From Vibrio coralliilyticus ATCC BAA-450 (GTDB lineage: Bacteria > Pseudomonadota > Gammaproteobacteria > Enterobacterales > Vibrionaceae): DNA of 64,000 nt. The DNA lies in contig NZ_ACZN01000017.1 in assembly GCF_000176135.1 (NCBI RefSeq), positions 434,001 to 498,000 on the forward strand. Reading direction: 5' to 3'. The first letter of the stretch is position 1, and each line of letters begins with the position of its first letter. Of the stretch, positions 18,850-27,300 are shown piece after piece. A program made the translations under genes and the position numbers. The notes beneath the pieces are model-generated. The model made no database searches. It was not told the DNA's origin and saw nothing but the letters and a program-made list of their open reading frames with translations.

Positions 18850-19428
18850 TTACTTGGCTAATTCGTAGTTTTCCTGCATTTCCTGAGGAGCAATACCGTA
18901 TTCATAATCAGCAAGGTAACCGTCTTTGTAGACTTTCATTCCCTGCTCATCCCAGCTCACTTTGATAATGGCGGTTTTGCCATCTTCACTGCCGAGTAAT
19001 TTCAGCATCTCGTCATCAATCTTGATGGCTTTGATGGTTTTAATTCGCTTGAACGGCTTAAACTCTGTCGACGTTGGCAACTTTCCATAGGTTTTCTGCC
19101 AAGTTTCTTTTGGCACTAACCACTGATTATAGACTTCACCCACAATCGGCTCTGGCATACTGGCTATCACCACGCTGTCCGTCATCACGTTGCGCGTTTC
19201 AAGGCTATAACCGCCTTTACCATCTGAGACATAGGTAGGGAAATCGCTTCCCAGCTCTGATGCCTCAGGCAAACGGCCCAATGTCGCGGATTTTTTCACG
19301 TACAAATCCGCAGACTCAAATTTGTTCATGATTTCAGGGATGTTTTGAAATTCAACCGGTTTGGCAAATGCTGCAAAAGGAACGGACAATGCAGTGCTTA
19401 ACGCTGCTATAGTGAAAATGTTTTTCAT
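18850..19428 (-). CDS. Uncharacterised secreted protein
   Basis: A 192-residue protein of unknown function. The ATG at 19428 gives a standard Sec signal peptide (MKNIFTIAALSTALSVPFAAFA); the longer in-frame start adds an unlikely second hydrophobic stretch. The mature part is soluble, rich in Lys and Glu, with segments such as IVGEVYNQWLVPKETWQKTY and SWDEQGMKVYKDGYLADYEY. There are no cysteines in the mature part and no membrane helices. It is convergent with the amylase and shares its terminator region. I do not recognise a family; periplasmic location is inferred from the signal. Confidence 0.7.
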   Translation of the reverse strand: MKNIFTIAALSTALSVPFAAFAKPVEFQNIPEIMNKFESADLYVKKSATLGRLPEASELGSDFPTYVSDGKGGYSLETRNVMTDSVVIASMPEPIVGEVYNQWLVPKETWQKTYGKLPTSTEFKPFKRIKTIKAIKIDDEMLKLLGSEDGKTAIIKVSWDEQGMKVYKDGYLADYEYGIAPQEMQENYELAK

Positions 19429-19599
19429 GAGAGTACTTTGGTATAGAACAGTTGACGATAAAGTAAATAACAAAACAATAAATAGCAAACGATTCAATCA
19501 CTCCAAATATCGGATTGTGACCTTCTCCTAACCTCACCTTAACAATCGATAAATCCACGTCATATCAGCGCTTTTACTATAATTTAGAAGTGTGCAAGA

Positions 19600-20283
19600 A
19601 TGAGCGCCCGAACCGTTAAGGATTATGCTGTACCCATGAAAATTCAAGCCGCTATCTTTGATATGGATGGCCTACTGTTAGACACCGAGCGTGTATGCAT
19701 GCGAGTCTTTAAGCAAGCCTGTGTGAACGTCAACCTGCCTTTCTATGAAGACGTTTATCTCTCCATCATCGGGCGTAACGCCGCGGGCATAGAAAAGATC
19801 TTTCGAGCTGCCTATGGGGATGATCTCGACAAACTCCACAATGAGTGGCGCCGCAACTACGACGCTATTGTCAAACACCAACCAATCCCAGTAAAAGAAG
19901 GCGTCGTGGAACTGTTGGAATGGCTTAAAGAACAGCAAATTCCAACCGCAGTGGCAACCTCTACTCACCGTGACGTCGCAGAAATTAAACTGCGCCTTGC
20001 GGGTTTAGACAAGTACTTTGATAGCCTGACTTGCGGCTGTGAAGTGTCTGTCGGCAAGCCGGACCCAGAAATCTATCTATTGGCTGCTGACCGCCTCAAT
20101 GTTGAAGCTGAACACTGTATCGCGTTCGAAGACTCCAATAACGGGGTAAAAAGTGCAGTCGCCGCCAACATGACCACCTATCAAATCCCCGATTTGCTCG
20201 AACCCTGTGAAGAGGTGAAAGCATTGGGGCATAGCATTCAACCGTCACTACTTAACGTACTGGCAGAATTGAAAGCCCAATAA
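19600..20283 (+). CDS. HAD-superfamily phosphatase, beta-phosphoglucomutase-like
   Basis: A 227-residue HAD hydrolase of the sugar-phosphatase / beta-phosphoglucomutase-like subgroup. Motif I is FDMDGLLLDTE, with the nucleophile Asp and general acid Asp. Motif II is ATSTHR, motif III the Lys of VGKPDPEIY, and motif IV FEDSNNG. The alpha-helical cap (about 25-90) is typical of phosphatases acting on small sugar phosphates. Translation may instead begin at the in-frame ATG at 19636 (MKIQAAIFDMDG), which is the usual family N-terminus. Substrate unknown; the gene stands alone before a terminator. Confidence 0.88.
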   Translation: MSARTVKDYAVPMKIQAAIFDMDGLLLDTERVCMRVFKQACVNVNLPFYEDVYLSIIGRNAAGIEKIFRAAYGDDLDKLHNEWRRNYDAIVKHQPIPVKEGVVELLEWLKEQQIPTAVATSTHRDVAEIKLRLAGLDKYFDSLTCGCEVSVGKPDPEIYLLAADRLNVEAEHCIAFEDSNNGVKSAVAANMTTYQIPDLLEPCEEVKALGHSIQPSLLNVLAELKAQ

Positions 20284-20288
20284 AAAAA

Positions 20289-20318
20289 CAGCCCTGCATA
20301 TCACTTGCAGGGCTGCTT
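20289..20318 (+). terminator. Terminator after the HAD phosphatase
   Basis: A perfect 10-bp stem CAGCCCTGCA / TGCAGGGCTG with a 7-nt loop, followed by CTTTGT. It starts five bases after the stop codon. Confidence 0.78.
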
Positions 20319-20331
20319 TGTCTCATGAGTG

Positions 20332-20463
20332 TTATTTCTCAATCCGCATTACCGCTTCCAAATGCGCTCTCATTTCGGTTTCCGCAAGGTCACCACTCGC
20401 GTTATTAACTAAAACACCTGCTGGCACCCGCTCAAAATATTTTTGTAATACGGAAGTGGCTCT
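20332..20463 (-). pseudogene. Possible C-terminal remnant of an unidentified gene
   Basis: On the minus strand an open frame of 43 codons, with no start codon, ends at 20332-20334. It reads ATSVLQKYFERVPAGVLVNN, then ASGDLAETEMRAHLEAVMRI, then EK and a stop. The composition is protein-like (a helix rich in Ala, Glu and Arg), and an in-frame stop at 20464-20466 cuts it at its upstream end. It lies between a terminator and the yghU promoter. I cannot assign a family; it may be a relic of a deleted gene or chance. Confidence 0.3.
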
Positions 20464-20466
20464 CTA

Positions 20467-20512
20467 GGATATTCTTATATCCAGAAACAATTTTTCAGAA
20501 CCTTTGGTTCTA
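20467..20512. promoter_or_regulatory. Two small inverted repeats upstream of yghU
   Basis: GGATAT-TCTT-ATATCC (20467-20482) and AGAACC-TTT-GGTTCT (20498-20512) lie 88-133 bases before the yghU start. They could be operators or hairpins in a 5' leader. No regulator is recognised. Confidence 0.35.
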
Positions 20513-20599
20513 ATGAGAATACCCGTTGGGGCTTTTATCTTTTTGAATCTGTCCCAAGATAAGGAAGTGCCGGATATCAATTTTGGATAAGGAATAACA

Positions 20600-21457
20600 A
20601 TGACTAACCAATACGTACCACCAAAAGTTTGGAAGATGGAAGATGAAAATGGCGGCCAGTGGGCCAGCATTAACCGACCGGACTCAGGCGCCCGTCATGA
20701 GCAGGCGCTCCCTGTGGGCTCACACCCAATCCAGCTTCATTCAATGGGCACACCAAATGGCCAAAAAGTCACGATTATGCTTGAGGAACTTCTCGCGCTT
20801 GGTGTCAGTGAAGCTGAATATGATGCTTATTTGATAAAAATTGGCGACGGTGATCAGTTTGGTTCTGGCTTTGTCGAGGTGAACCCAAACTCCAAGATCC
20901 CAGCATTGGTTGACCGCTCAGGTGACACACCAATCAATGTATTCGAATCAGGTAATATTCTGCTTTACCTCGCCGAGAAATTCGGCCATTTCCTACCAAC
21001 AGATGTCGCGGCGAAAACAGAGGTCATGAACTGGCTGTTCTGGCTTCAGGGGTCTGCGCCGTACCTAGGCGGTGGTTTTGGTCATTTCTACGCCTACGCG
21101 CCAGAGAAGTTTGAATACCCAATCAATCGCTTCTCAATGGAGGCGAAGCGTCAACTGGACGTGTTAGACAAGCAGCTGGCAAACAATACCTTTATCGCGG
21201 GTGAAGAGTACAGTATTGCAGACATCGCTATCTGGCCTTGGTACGGAAACTTAGTGTTAGGAAATGCCTATGATGCAGGTGAGTTCTTAGATGTCGATAG
21301 TTATAAACACCTTAAGCGTTGGGCTGAAGCCATTGAAGCTCGCCAAGCAGTCCAGCGTGGTCGTATCGTCAACCGCGCATGGGGCGAAGAGTGGGAACAA
21401 GTACCAGAACGCCACAGCGCTGAAGATATCGATAAGGTACTTAAACTCAAACCTTAG
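20600..21457 (+). CDS. yghU: Glutathione-dependent disulfide-bond oxidoreductase, YghU type
   Basis: A 285-residue Nu-class glutathione transferase that matches E. coli YghU along its length. YghU binds two glutathione molecules, reduces disulfides and has organic hydroperoxide reductase activity in the cytoplasm. Recognisable blocks are the long N-terminal extension YVPPKVWKMEDENGG, the active-site turn LHSMGTPNGQKVTIMLEE, VNPNSKIPALVDRS, and the helical domain segment GGGFGHFYAYAPEK. The start has AAGGAATAAC upstream. It is a single gene closed by a strong terminator and adds to the thiol/peroxide-defence theme of the window. Confidence 0.93.
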   Translation: MTNQYVPPKVWKMEDENGGQWASINRPDSGARHEQALPVGSHPIQLHSMGTPNGQKVTIMLEELLALGVSEAEYDAYLIKIGDGDQFGSGFVEVNPNSKIPALVDRSGDTPINVFESGNILLYLAEKFGHFLPTDVAAKTEVMNWLFWLQGSAPYLGGGFGHFYAYAPEKFEYPINRFSMEAKRQLDVLDKQLANNTFIAGEEYSIADIAIWPWYGNLVLGNAYDAGEFLDVDSYKHLKRWAEAIEARQAVQRGRIVNRAWGEEWEQVPERHSAEDIDKVLKLKP

Positions 21458-21472
21458 GCCATAAAGCACAAC

Positions 21473-21509
21473 AATAAACCCTCTCATTCAAAATGAGAGG
21501 GTTTATTTT
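21473..21509. terminator. Terminator after yghU
   Basis: A perfect 16-bp stem (AATAAACCCTCTCATT and its complement, 21473-21488 / 21492-21507) with a minimal loop and T-rich flank. It is strong and symmetrical. The remaining 21510-21743 holds nothing else I can support except the next promoter. Confidence 0.92.
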
Positions 21510-21743
21510 ATTCCACCGCCCCTGCAAGGCACACTAATTAGGAAAACGCCGCCGGCAATCACATCCTCTTTTCTTGCACTACAACTCCACCAGAGTTAAG
21601 TGTCACGAATCCATAGCGATATCTGGTTTCTTCCCAACCAATGTCGCCAACAATGAAGAAAAAAAACTAAAGAAATCATCTCTTTTTTCCTTCCTCGCTC
21701 ACGATTAGCATTTCCAATCAAACACACCGACTGAGATGCGATT

Positions 21744-22133
21744 ATGAAAATTGAGCACGTTGCGCTCTGGACCAAACAGCTAGAGTTACTAAAAGATTTC
21801 TACATCAAGTATTTCAACGCGACGCCCAATCAAAAATACCATAACAGTGAAAAGAGCTTCTCTTCTTACTTCCTATCTTTTAGCAGTGGTTGCCGCCTAG
21901 AGCTAATGCAAATGGACAGCATTCCAGAGTCAAAAGATGACCTTTATGACCAGTTCACTGGTTTTATCCATATTGCCATTTCACTTGGCTCAGAACAGGC
22001 GGTAGATCAATTAACTCAACGCTTAGTTGAAGATGGCTACGAGATACTCAGCAGCCCAAGAACAACGGGGGACGGCTACTACGAAAGTTGCTTCTTTGAC
22101 CCGGACGGAAACCGAATTGAGCTAACGGTTTAG
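21744..22133 (+). CDS. VOC/glyoxalase-fold protein
   Basis: A 129-residue protein of the vicinal-oxygen-chelate superfamily (glyoxalase I, bleomycin-resistance, dioxygenase fold). It opens with IEHVALWTKQLELLKDFYIKYFNA and ends YESCFFDPDGNRIELTV, the two halves of the paired beta-alpha-beta-beta-beta motif. Candidate metal ligands are His5, Glu52 in CRLELMQM, His75 in FIHIAISL and the Glu of RIELTV, so a metal-dependent lyase is plausible. It is monocistronic. Specific substrate cannot be inferred. Confidence 0.82.
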   Translation: MKIEHVALWTKQLELLKDFYIKYFNATPNQKYHNSEKSFSSYFLSFSSGCRLELMQMDSIPESKDDLYDQFTGFIHIAISLGSEQAVDQLTQRLVEDGYEILSSPRTTGDGYYESCFFDPDGNRIELTV

Positions 22134-22285
22134 ACAAACCTTTTATCTTCAGAATATGACAAAACATACCTCGTCGATTAAACCCTAAAAACTGTCTGTA
22201 TTTGTCGCTAGTACTCTCCGCTATACTTCGCCCGATTTAACTCAAAGCTCTGGATTTACGCTCCAGTTCGCTAAAAGGAAAAAAC

Positions 22286-23266
22286 ATGACAGATTACGTA
22301 GTATGCGCACTTTACAAGTTTGTGCGTCTTGAAGATTATGTGGAACTTCGTGAGCCGCTAAAAGCGCTGATGGAACAACATGAAATCCGTGGCACGCTCT
22401 TGCTTGCTAACGAAGGCATCAACGGTACGGTCGCTTCTAGCCGTGAAGGTATCGACACTCTTCTCGCCTGGTTCAAGCAGGATTCTCGCCTTGCAGATAT
22501 CGTTTACAAAGAGTCATTCGACACAAACCAACCGTTTAATCGTACCAAGGTTAAGCTGAAAAAAGAGATTGTGACGCTCGGTGTAGAAGGCATCGACCCT
22601 CGTCATGTCGTCGGTACTTACGTTAAGCCAGACGAGTGGAATGAGCTGATCTCAGATCCAGAAGTTTTCGTCGTCGATACACGTAATGACTACGAAATCG
22701 AAATTGGTACGTTCAAAAATGCCGTTAACCCGAAAACAGACACTTTCCGCGATTTCCCTGAGTACGTGGCAGAAAACATGGATCCAGCAAAGCACAAGAA
22801 AGTCGCTATGTTCTGTACTGGTGGTATTCGTTGTGAAAAGTCTACGGCTTACATGAAGGAACAAGGCTTCGAAGAGGTATACCACCTGGAAGGCGGCATC
22901 CTGAAGTATCTTGAAGAAGTGCCTGAAGAAGAAAGCATGTGGGAAGGCGATTGCTACGTATTCGATGGCCGTGTCGCGGTAAACCACCAGCTAGAGAAAA
23001 GTGGCTACGAGATGTGTAATGCGTGTCGTTTGCCGATTACACAGGAAGACATGGAATCTGAAGCGTTTGAGAAAGGCGTTAGCTGCCCTAAATGTATCGA
23101 CAAGCATACAGATGAGCAAAAAGCACGCTTCCGTGAGCGTGAAAAGCAAGTTCAACTCGCTAACAAACGCGGCGAAACGCACGTTGGAGGCGAGGCCGAT
23201 CAGGTGATTGCTCAACGTCGAAAAGAAAAGATTGCACGTAAAGAACAGCAAAGAAAATCTAAGTAA
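22286..23266 (+). CDS. trhO: tRNA uridine-34 hydroxylase
   Basis: A 326-residue rhodanese-family protein (formerly YceA) that forms 5-hydroxyuridine at position 34 of tRNA in an oxygen-dependent reaction. The N-terminal domain ('[19 protein letters not shown]') precedes the rhodanese domain with Cys177 in the loop [11 protein letters not shown]. The C-terminal zinc-like pair CNACRLPIT and CPKC is present. Length and order match the family. RBS AAAAGGAA lies directly upstream. It is a single gene ending at a terminator. This is the oxygen-dependent route to the modification, the alternative to TrhP. Confidence 0.94.
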   Translation: MTDYVVCALYKFVRLEDYVELREPLKALMEQHEIRGTLLLANEGINGTVASSREGIDTLLAWFKQDSRLADIVYKESFDTNQPFNRTKVKLKKEIVTLGVEGIDPRHVVGTYVKPDEWNELISDPEVFVVDTRNDYEIEIGTFKNAVNPKTDTFRDFPEYVAENMDPAKHKKVAMFCTGGIRCEKSTAYMKEQGFEEVYHLEGGILKYLEEVPEEESMWEGDCYVFDGRVAVNHQLEKSGYEMCNACRLPITQEDMESEAFEKGVSCPKCIDKHTDEQKARFREREKQVQLANKRGETHVGGEADQVIAQRRKEKIARKEQQRKSK

Positions 23267-23287
23267 CGCCTACTCGTTCTGAATTCA

Positions 23288-23320
23288 ATCCCCTCTGTAT
23301 TTTTACGAGGGGATTTTTTT
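23288..23320 (+). terminator. Terminator after trhO
   Basis: A perfect 8-bp stem ATCCCCTC / GAGGGGAT with an 11-nt loop directly followed by a run of T residues. Confidence 0.9.
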
Positions 23321-23405
23321 GCACGCCTGAAAACGCTATCGCTCACTTGGAAACACTGCCGTTCACATCAATTCGATGGCTAGCTAACAATTAGTGTCGA
23401 ACACA

Positions 23406-24353
23406 TCACAGCACAAACCTAACTGTCACCGAGACAAACGCGTGATCACTCGCCTGCTTGTCCCGCTCAAAACTGGGATTTATCAGGTGATTGTCGAGCG
23501 TCGAATAGGACGTCACATCGGCCATTGAGTACTGCGAGTCGGGCTGAAACTCCTGCGAAAATAAGATGTAGTCGAGCACGTTACCTTTTGCGAAATGATA
23601 GTGTGTGGGCGGACGCTCTGCCCCAGGCTGCTTTATAACGAAAATGTCCCAACTGTCTCGCAGCATAAGGAAGGATTCGCCTTCGATAACTTTGGTCAGT
23701 AAGCCTGTGATGTCGCTGCTGATCGGCTGATTCATATCCCCCACCAGAACAGTCGGGATCGGATGCTTCGCGTATTGTTGTTCCATCGCTAATCTTAACA
23801 TCACCGCCTCCCATCCTCTTTGCTGGCTTGAAAGCCATTGGCCCACCAGCGGTTGTCCTTCACCTTCTTCTATTGCTTCGGTGGCTCTCTGAGATTTTAG
23901 GTGGCTAACATAAACAGCGACTTCACCGATATCTGGCACTTCTACCACAGCAAAAACGGGCTGACGGCTAAACTCCGGCTGCGGGATTGAATAGCCTGCT
24001 AGCGATGATGCCGGTAACGTGACCGCTTCAACATGCGAGATCGGGTATTTAGAAGCCAGAGCCACAACGGGGTGGGAGTAGATGTAATCACTTTCAATGT
24101 TTGGGCTATCAACACTAGCGAAATACGAGTACCCCAACTCTTCGAATAGCTGGCGGGCAGCATCGAGACTAAATACTTCCTGAACTCCAATAATGTCTGC
24201 ATTGAGGTTCAGAATGGCATTTTTTGTCCATTGGCATTTAGCTTCCCACGCGTCAGCGTCATAGATATTTTCAAAGTCATAGAACGCACCGGGGGGTTCG
24301 ATGAAATTGAACAAATTGGCAGTGGCAAATGTAAGTCTTTTGTCGGTAAGCAA
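23406..24353 (-). CDS. Endonuclease/exonuclease/phosphatase-fold protein
   Basis: A 315-residue EEP (DNase I-like) fold hydrolase. Catalytic elements in order: ATANLFNFIEP near the N-terminus, IIGVQEVFS (metal-binding Glu), VYVSHLKSQR, VLVGDMNQP (GDxN), NVLDYILFS and KQASDHAFVSV (catalytic SDH). There is no signal peptide, so it is probably cytoplasmic. It may act on nucleic acids or phosphoesters; the target is not evident. The start appears to be TTG at 24353, with AAGG seven bases upstream. A downstream start would trim the first strand, so the TTG is favoured. Confidence 0.82.
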   Translation of the reverse strand: MLTDKRLTFATANLFNFIEPPGAFYDFENIYDADAWEAKCQWTKNAILNLNADIIGVQEVFSLDAARQLFEELGYSYFASVDSPNIESDYIYSHPVVALASKYPISHVEAVTLPASSLAGYSIPQPEFSRQPVFAVVEVPDIGEVAVYVSHLKSQRATEAIEEGEGQPLVGQWLSSQQRGWEAVMLRLAMEQQYAKHPIPTVLVGDMNQPISSDITGLLTKVIEGESFLMLRDSWDIFVIKQPGAERPPTHYHFAKGNVLDYILFSQEFQPDSQYSMADVTSYSTLDNHLINPSFERDKQASDHAFVSVTVRFVL

Positions 24354-24652
24354 AGCGCGACCTTATTGGTTCTAATTAGTGTTTAGTGTAACCACATCTC
24401 TATCAATCTGCTGACTGATAAGCCTGTTAAGCAGTCCAAGTTGCTGTAATAGTCACGGTTGGAACCAAAGCGAGAACATTAAGTCTGTTCACCCACTCCG
24501 CCTATGGCGTCGGTTTATTCTTTTCAGCACTGCTCTTATCTTGAAGCACCTCATTAGTCGCCGCCATTATCAGAAGAAAACATCACCTGATTGTGCGCCA
24601 GCGCACTGTCTGACATCCATACATCAAACAGGGTTGATTCGATTATTGAAAA

Positions 24653-24668
24653 CGATAATAATTATCAT
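24653..24668. promoter_or_regulatory. Fur box before fagA
   Basis: GATAAT-A-ATTATC (24654-24666) is a perfect 6-1-6 inverted repeat matching the Fur consensus core, 23 bases before the fagA start. It should make fagA-fumC iron-repressed. The rest of 24354-24652 shows no gene; a short palindrome CGCCTATGGCG near 24501-24511 is too weak to call. Confidence 0.88.
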
Positions 24669-24689
24669 TACAAAAAGTTTGAGGTCAGT

Positions 24690-25070
24690 ATGGATAGCCA
24701 GAAACCGCTTTATAATGCTTTCTTTAAAGCACAAGACAGATTTGTTGAACGCTACACACCTTGTGGATTCGAGCCCGATATCATTCACGATTACATTCAC
24801 TGGGCGATGACCTTGTCTTCGTTCTATGAGCAAGGTACCGAGAATGAGAACCCACTGCTGTGTGAACTTTACCTACGTCAGGTGTATTTTCATTTGATTG
24901 AAGCCATTCAAGATCCGGTGAGAAGTCGCACGTTCCGACGGGTCTGCCTCGACGCTATTCATACTCCCCTACTATGCTTAAAGCGCTACTACTACCAGTG
25001 GGAAGATGGCGACATTAAGTTTTTAAACCTACAACAACAATTGCAGCGCATCCAGACGCCGCACGATTAA
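24690..25070 (+). CDS. fagA: FagA-like protein (Fur-associated gene upstream of fumC)
   Basis: A 126-residue protein. The ATG at 24690 is chosen because it is the first start after the Fur box and has TTGAGGTC upstream; a longer frame would run through the operator. The sequence is soluble and mostly helical with many aromatic residues (YNAFFKAQDRFVERY, LYLRQVYFHLIEAI, LKRYYYQWEDG). The order Fur box-small protein-fumC is that of the Pseudomonas fagA-fumC-orfX-sodA operon, where FagA is iron-repressed and of unknown function. Identity is by size, context and general sequence pattern; molecular role unknown. Confidence 0.72.
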   Translation: MDSQKPLYNAFFKAQDRFVERYTPCGFEPDIIHDYIHWAMTLSSFYEQGTENENPLLCELYLRQVYFHLIEAIQDPVRSRTFRRVCLDAIHTPLLCLKRYYYQWEDGDIKFLNLQQQLQRIQTPHD

Positions 25071-25087
25071 ATTCAAAAGGATCACCA

Positions 25088-26488
25088 ATGACTCAATCTT
25101 CTGCCCCACAGACATTCCGTGTTGAAAAAGACAGCATGGGAGAAGTGAAAGTACCCACGAACGCTCTGTATCAAGCGCAAACACAGCGCGCAGTGGACAA
25201 CTTTCATTTCAGCAAACATACGATGCCAACCGCGTTTATTCAGGCGCTGGCATACGTAAAGCAAACAGCCGCTTTAACGAATGCTCAACTGGGTCTGATG
25301 GAAGGTGATATTGCGAATGCGATAGCCGACGCAGCGCAAACCATTATTGATGGTCAGCACTTAGAACACTTCCCGATTGACGTTTTTCAAACTGGATCAG
25401 GCACCAGTTCGAACATGAATGCTAATGAAGTGATAGCTACGTTAGCCAGTGATATTCTGGGCGGTGACGTGAACCCTAACGACCATGTCAATATGGGTCA
25501 AAGCAGCAACGACGTTGTTCCAACAGCGATTCAGGTCAGCGCAGCACTAACAGTCGAAAAACAGCTTATCCCAGCGTTAAATCATTTCATTGAGACGCTA
25601 CAGAGTAAGCGTAATGAAATCGGCCATGTTGTGAAAACAGGCAGAACGCACCTAATGGACGCCATGCCAATCACATTTGATCAAGAGCTTGGCGGTTGGC
25701 AATTCCAGCTTGAACAAGCGAAGCAAGGAATTGAACAAAGCCTGATTGACGTTAAAGCTTTGGCCCAAGGTGGCACCGCTGTGGGAACAGGTATCAATGC
25801 TGATCCAAGATTTGCTAAAGCCTTTGCAGATAACCTCTCTCAGGCAACACGCCTACAGTTCACCTCTAGCGAAAACTTCTTCTATAACCTAAGCAGTCAG
25901 GATGCCTTGGTCGCACTTTCCGGTCAGCTCAAAACGGCTGCCGTTGCCATCATGAAAATTTCGAACGATCTACGCTGGATGAATTCGGGCCCACTTGCTG
26001 GCTTGGGTGAGATTGAACTTCAAGGCCTACAGCCAGGCTCTTCTATTATGCCGGGCAAAGTAAACCCAGTGATCCCAGAGGCCGCAGCCATGGCAGCCGC
26101 ACAAGTCATCGGCAACGACACCACCATCACCGTAGGCGGCCAATCTGGCAACTTCCAGCTTAACGTCATGCTGCCTGTGATCGCTCACAATGTACTGGAA
26201 AGCATCGAACTGTTAGCCAACAGCGCAATTGCTCTGGCAGACAAAGCGGTCGCGACCTTCAATGTCCGTGAAGACAACCTTCAAGTCGCATTAGCGAAAA
26301 ACCCAATACTGGTGACGGCGCTCAACCCTGTTATTGGCTATTTGAAAGCAGCTGAAGTGGCTAAGAAAGCATACAAACAAGGACGTGCCATTATTGACGT
26401 GGCAGAAGAAGAAACGGACCTTGATCGCGCTACGCTAGAGCGTTTGCTAGATCCGGCGAAGCTGACTCAAGGTGGTGTTGCAGAATAA
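25088..26488 (+). CDS. fumC: Fumarate hydratase class II (iron-independent)
   Basis: A 466-residue class II fumarase that interconverts fumarate and malate without an iron-sulfur cluster. Signatures present: FQTGSGTSSNMNANEV, HVNMGQSSND, TGRTHLMDAMPI and GSSIMPGKVNP (catalytic loop). It starts 17 bases after fagA with AAAGGATC upstream, so it is read from the Fur-controlled promoter. Under low iron this lets the cell replace the Fe-S fumarase, the established reason for Fur control of fumC. Unlike the Pseudomonas operon, no sodA follows; the next gene is on the opposite strand. Confidence 0.96.
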   Translation: MTQSSAPQTFRVEKDSMGEVKVPTNALYQAQTQRAVDNFHFSKHTMPTAFIQALAYVKQTAALTNAQLGLMEGDIANAIADAAQTIIDGQHLEHFPIDVFQTGSGTSSNMNANEVIATLASDILGGDVNPNDHVNMGQSSNDVVPTAIQVSAALTVEKQLIPALNHFIETLQSKRNEIGHVVKTGRTHLMDAMPITFDQELGGWQFQLEQAKQGIEQSLIDVKALAQGGTAVGTGINADPRFAKAFADNLSQATRLQFTSSENFFYNLSSQDALVALSGQLKTAAVAIMKISNDLRWMNSGPLAGLGEIELQGLQPGSSIMPGKVNPVIPEAAAMAAAQVIGNDTTITVGGQSGNFQLNVMLPVIAHNVLESIELLANSAIALADKAVATFNVREDNLQVALAKNPILVTALNPVIGYLKAAEVAKKAYKQGRAIIDVAEEETDLDRATLERLLDPAKLTQGGVAE

Positions 26489-26525
26489 ACCCGATAGCAC
26501 ACATCCTTGTGCTGTGTGCTCTGGT

Positions 26526-26675
26526 TTAGATCCAAGCCAGAGTAATAAGCAAAAATGGGACAGCAATCATTGATGCCATTTTTGCCAGTGACAACATCTC
26601 GCGAAGTACAATTTCACGCTTAGGTGATATCGTGTGCTTCGCTGGATGCGCCACTATCGCTTGGGCATTGTTCAT
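26526..26675 (-). CDS. Small membrane peptide, 49 residues
   Basis: A short ORF begins MNNAQAIVAHPAKHTISPKR, continues EIVLREMLSLAKMASMIAV, and ends PFLLITLAWI. The N-terminal half is basic and polar; the last 25 or so residues form one hydrophobic helix, so a single-pass membrane protein with its basic end in the cytoplasm is likely. The start has TTGAGGAACT just upstream. It is convergent with fumC and read away from the gene at 26765, perhaps as the second gene of that transcript (89-base gap). I recognise no family. Confidence 0.65.
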   Translation of the reverse strand: MNNAQAIVAHPAKHTISPKREIVLREMLSLAKMASMIAVPFLLITLAWI

Positions 26676-26764
26676 AGTTCCTCAAACATGCGCTTATGTT
26701 AGTGGAGGCGCGATTCTAAAGCCTAATCTGAGGGACCGCAATGCCTATAGCCGTCAGAGTTCGG

Positions 26765-27115
26765 TCAAAACACCATCACATGATCCACCATGACCTTACC
26801 TTCACGATAAACCAAGACCATTTCAGCGACGTAATCTCCTTCAACTCGACTGAAACCTTGCTTCCAGACAAAAGCTGCTGAATCAGGGCGCTTGAACAGT
26901 GCCACTGGTTCTCGACCAGTGAACACGCCCTTTTGTGACTGATACTGTTTCACGACACGCTTAAAATAATCGGGCTTTACGATATCGCGCAAGCGCGGGG
27001 TAAAATCCTGCACATGTTTCGCATGATTTATCTCCGTCGACGCCTGCATTAAATTATCCATTAGTGGATTGGCTAGGTCCCAAAGAGCTTGCTCACTCAT
27101 TTGCTCAAAGTCCAT
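26765..27115 (-). CDS. Conserved-looking protein of unknown function
   Basis: A 116-residue soluble protein without signal peptide or membrane segment. It begins MDFEQMSEQALWDLANPLMD, then has a basic middle (RDIVKPDYFKRVVKQYQSQKG) and a beta-rich C-terminal half (AAFVWKQGFSRVEGDYVAEMVLVYREGKVMVDHVMVF) reminiscent of small NTF2-like folds. The start is supported by AGAGG upstream. It is divergent from the HlyD/ABC exporter operon, with the TTAATC-N4-GATTAA operator between them, so the same repressor may govern both. No function can be assigned. Confidence 0.68.
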   Translation of the reverse strand: MDFEQMSEQALWDLANPLMDNLMQASTEINHAKHVQDFTPRLRDIVKPDYFKRVVKQYQSQKGVFTGREPVALFKRPDSAAFVWKQGFSRVEGDYVAEMVLVYREGKVMVDHVMVF

Positions 27116-27161
27116 TTCAACCTCTGTAGTAACTGTATGAAGAAAAAGAAGAAATCACGAC

Positions 27162-27183
27162 AAATTAATCACTAGATTAATTT
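27162..27183. promoter_or_regulatory. TetR-type operator between 26765 gene and the HlyD/ABC exporter
   Basis: A perfect inverted repeat AAATTAATC-ACTA-GATTAATTT (9-4-9). Its core TTAATC-N4-GATTAA is the same as that at 42626-42641 before the TetR gene of the RND operon, suggesting one repressor for both loci. Confidence 0.6.
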
Positions 27184-27300
27184 TGTATGAATTAAGTTTC
27201 TGTATCTATAGTTAATCGAGAATATATCCTATTTAGAAAATCAATGGTATCGCTTCGCTTAGCGACACCTTCACCTTAACTTGCTGATTTGGAGTACTTT

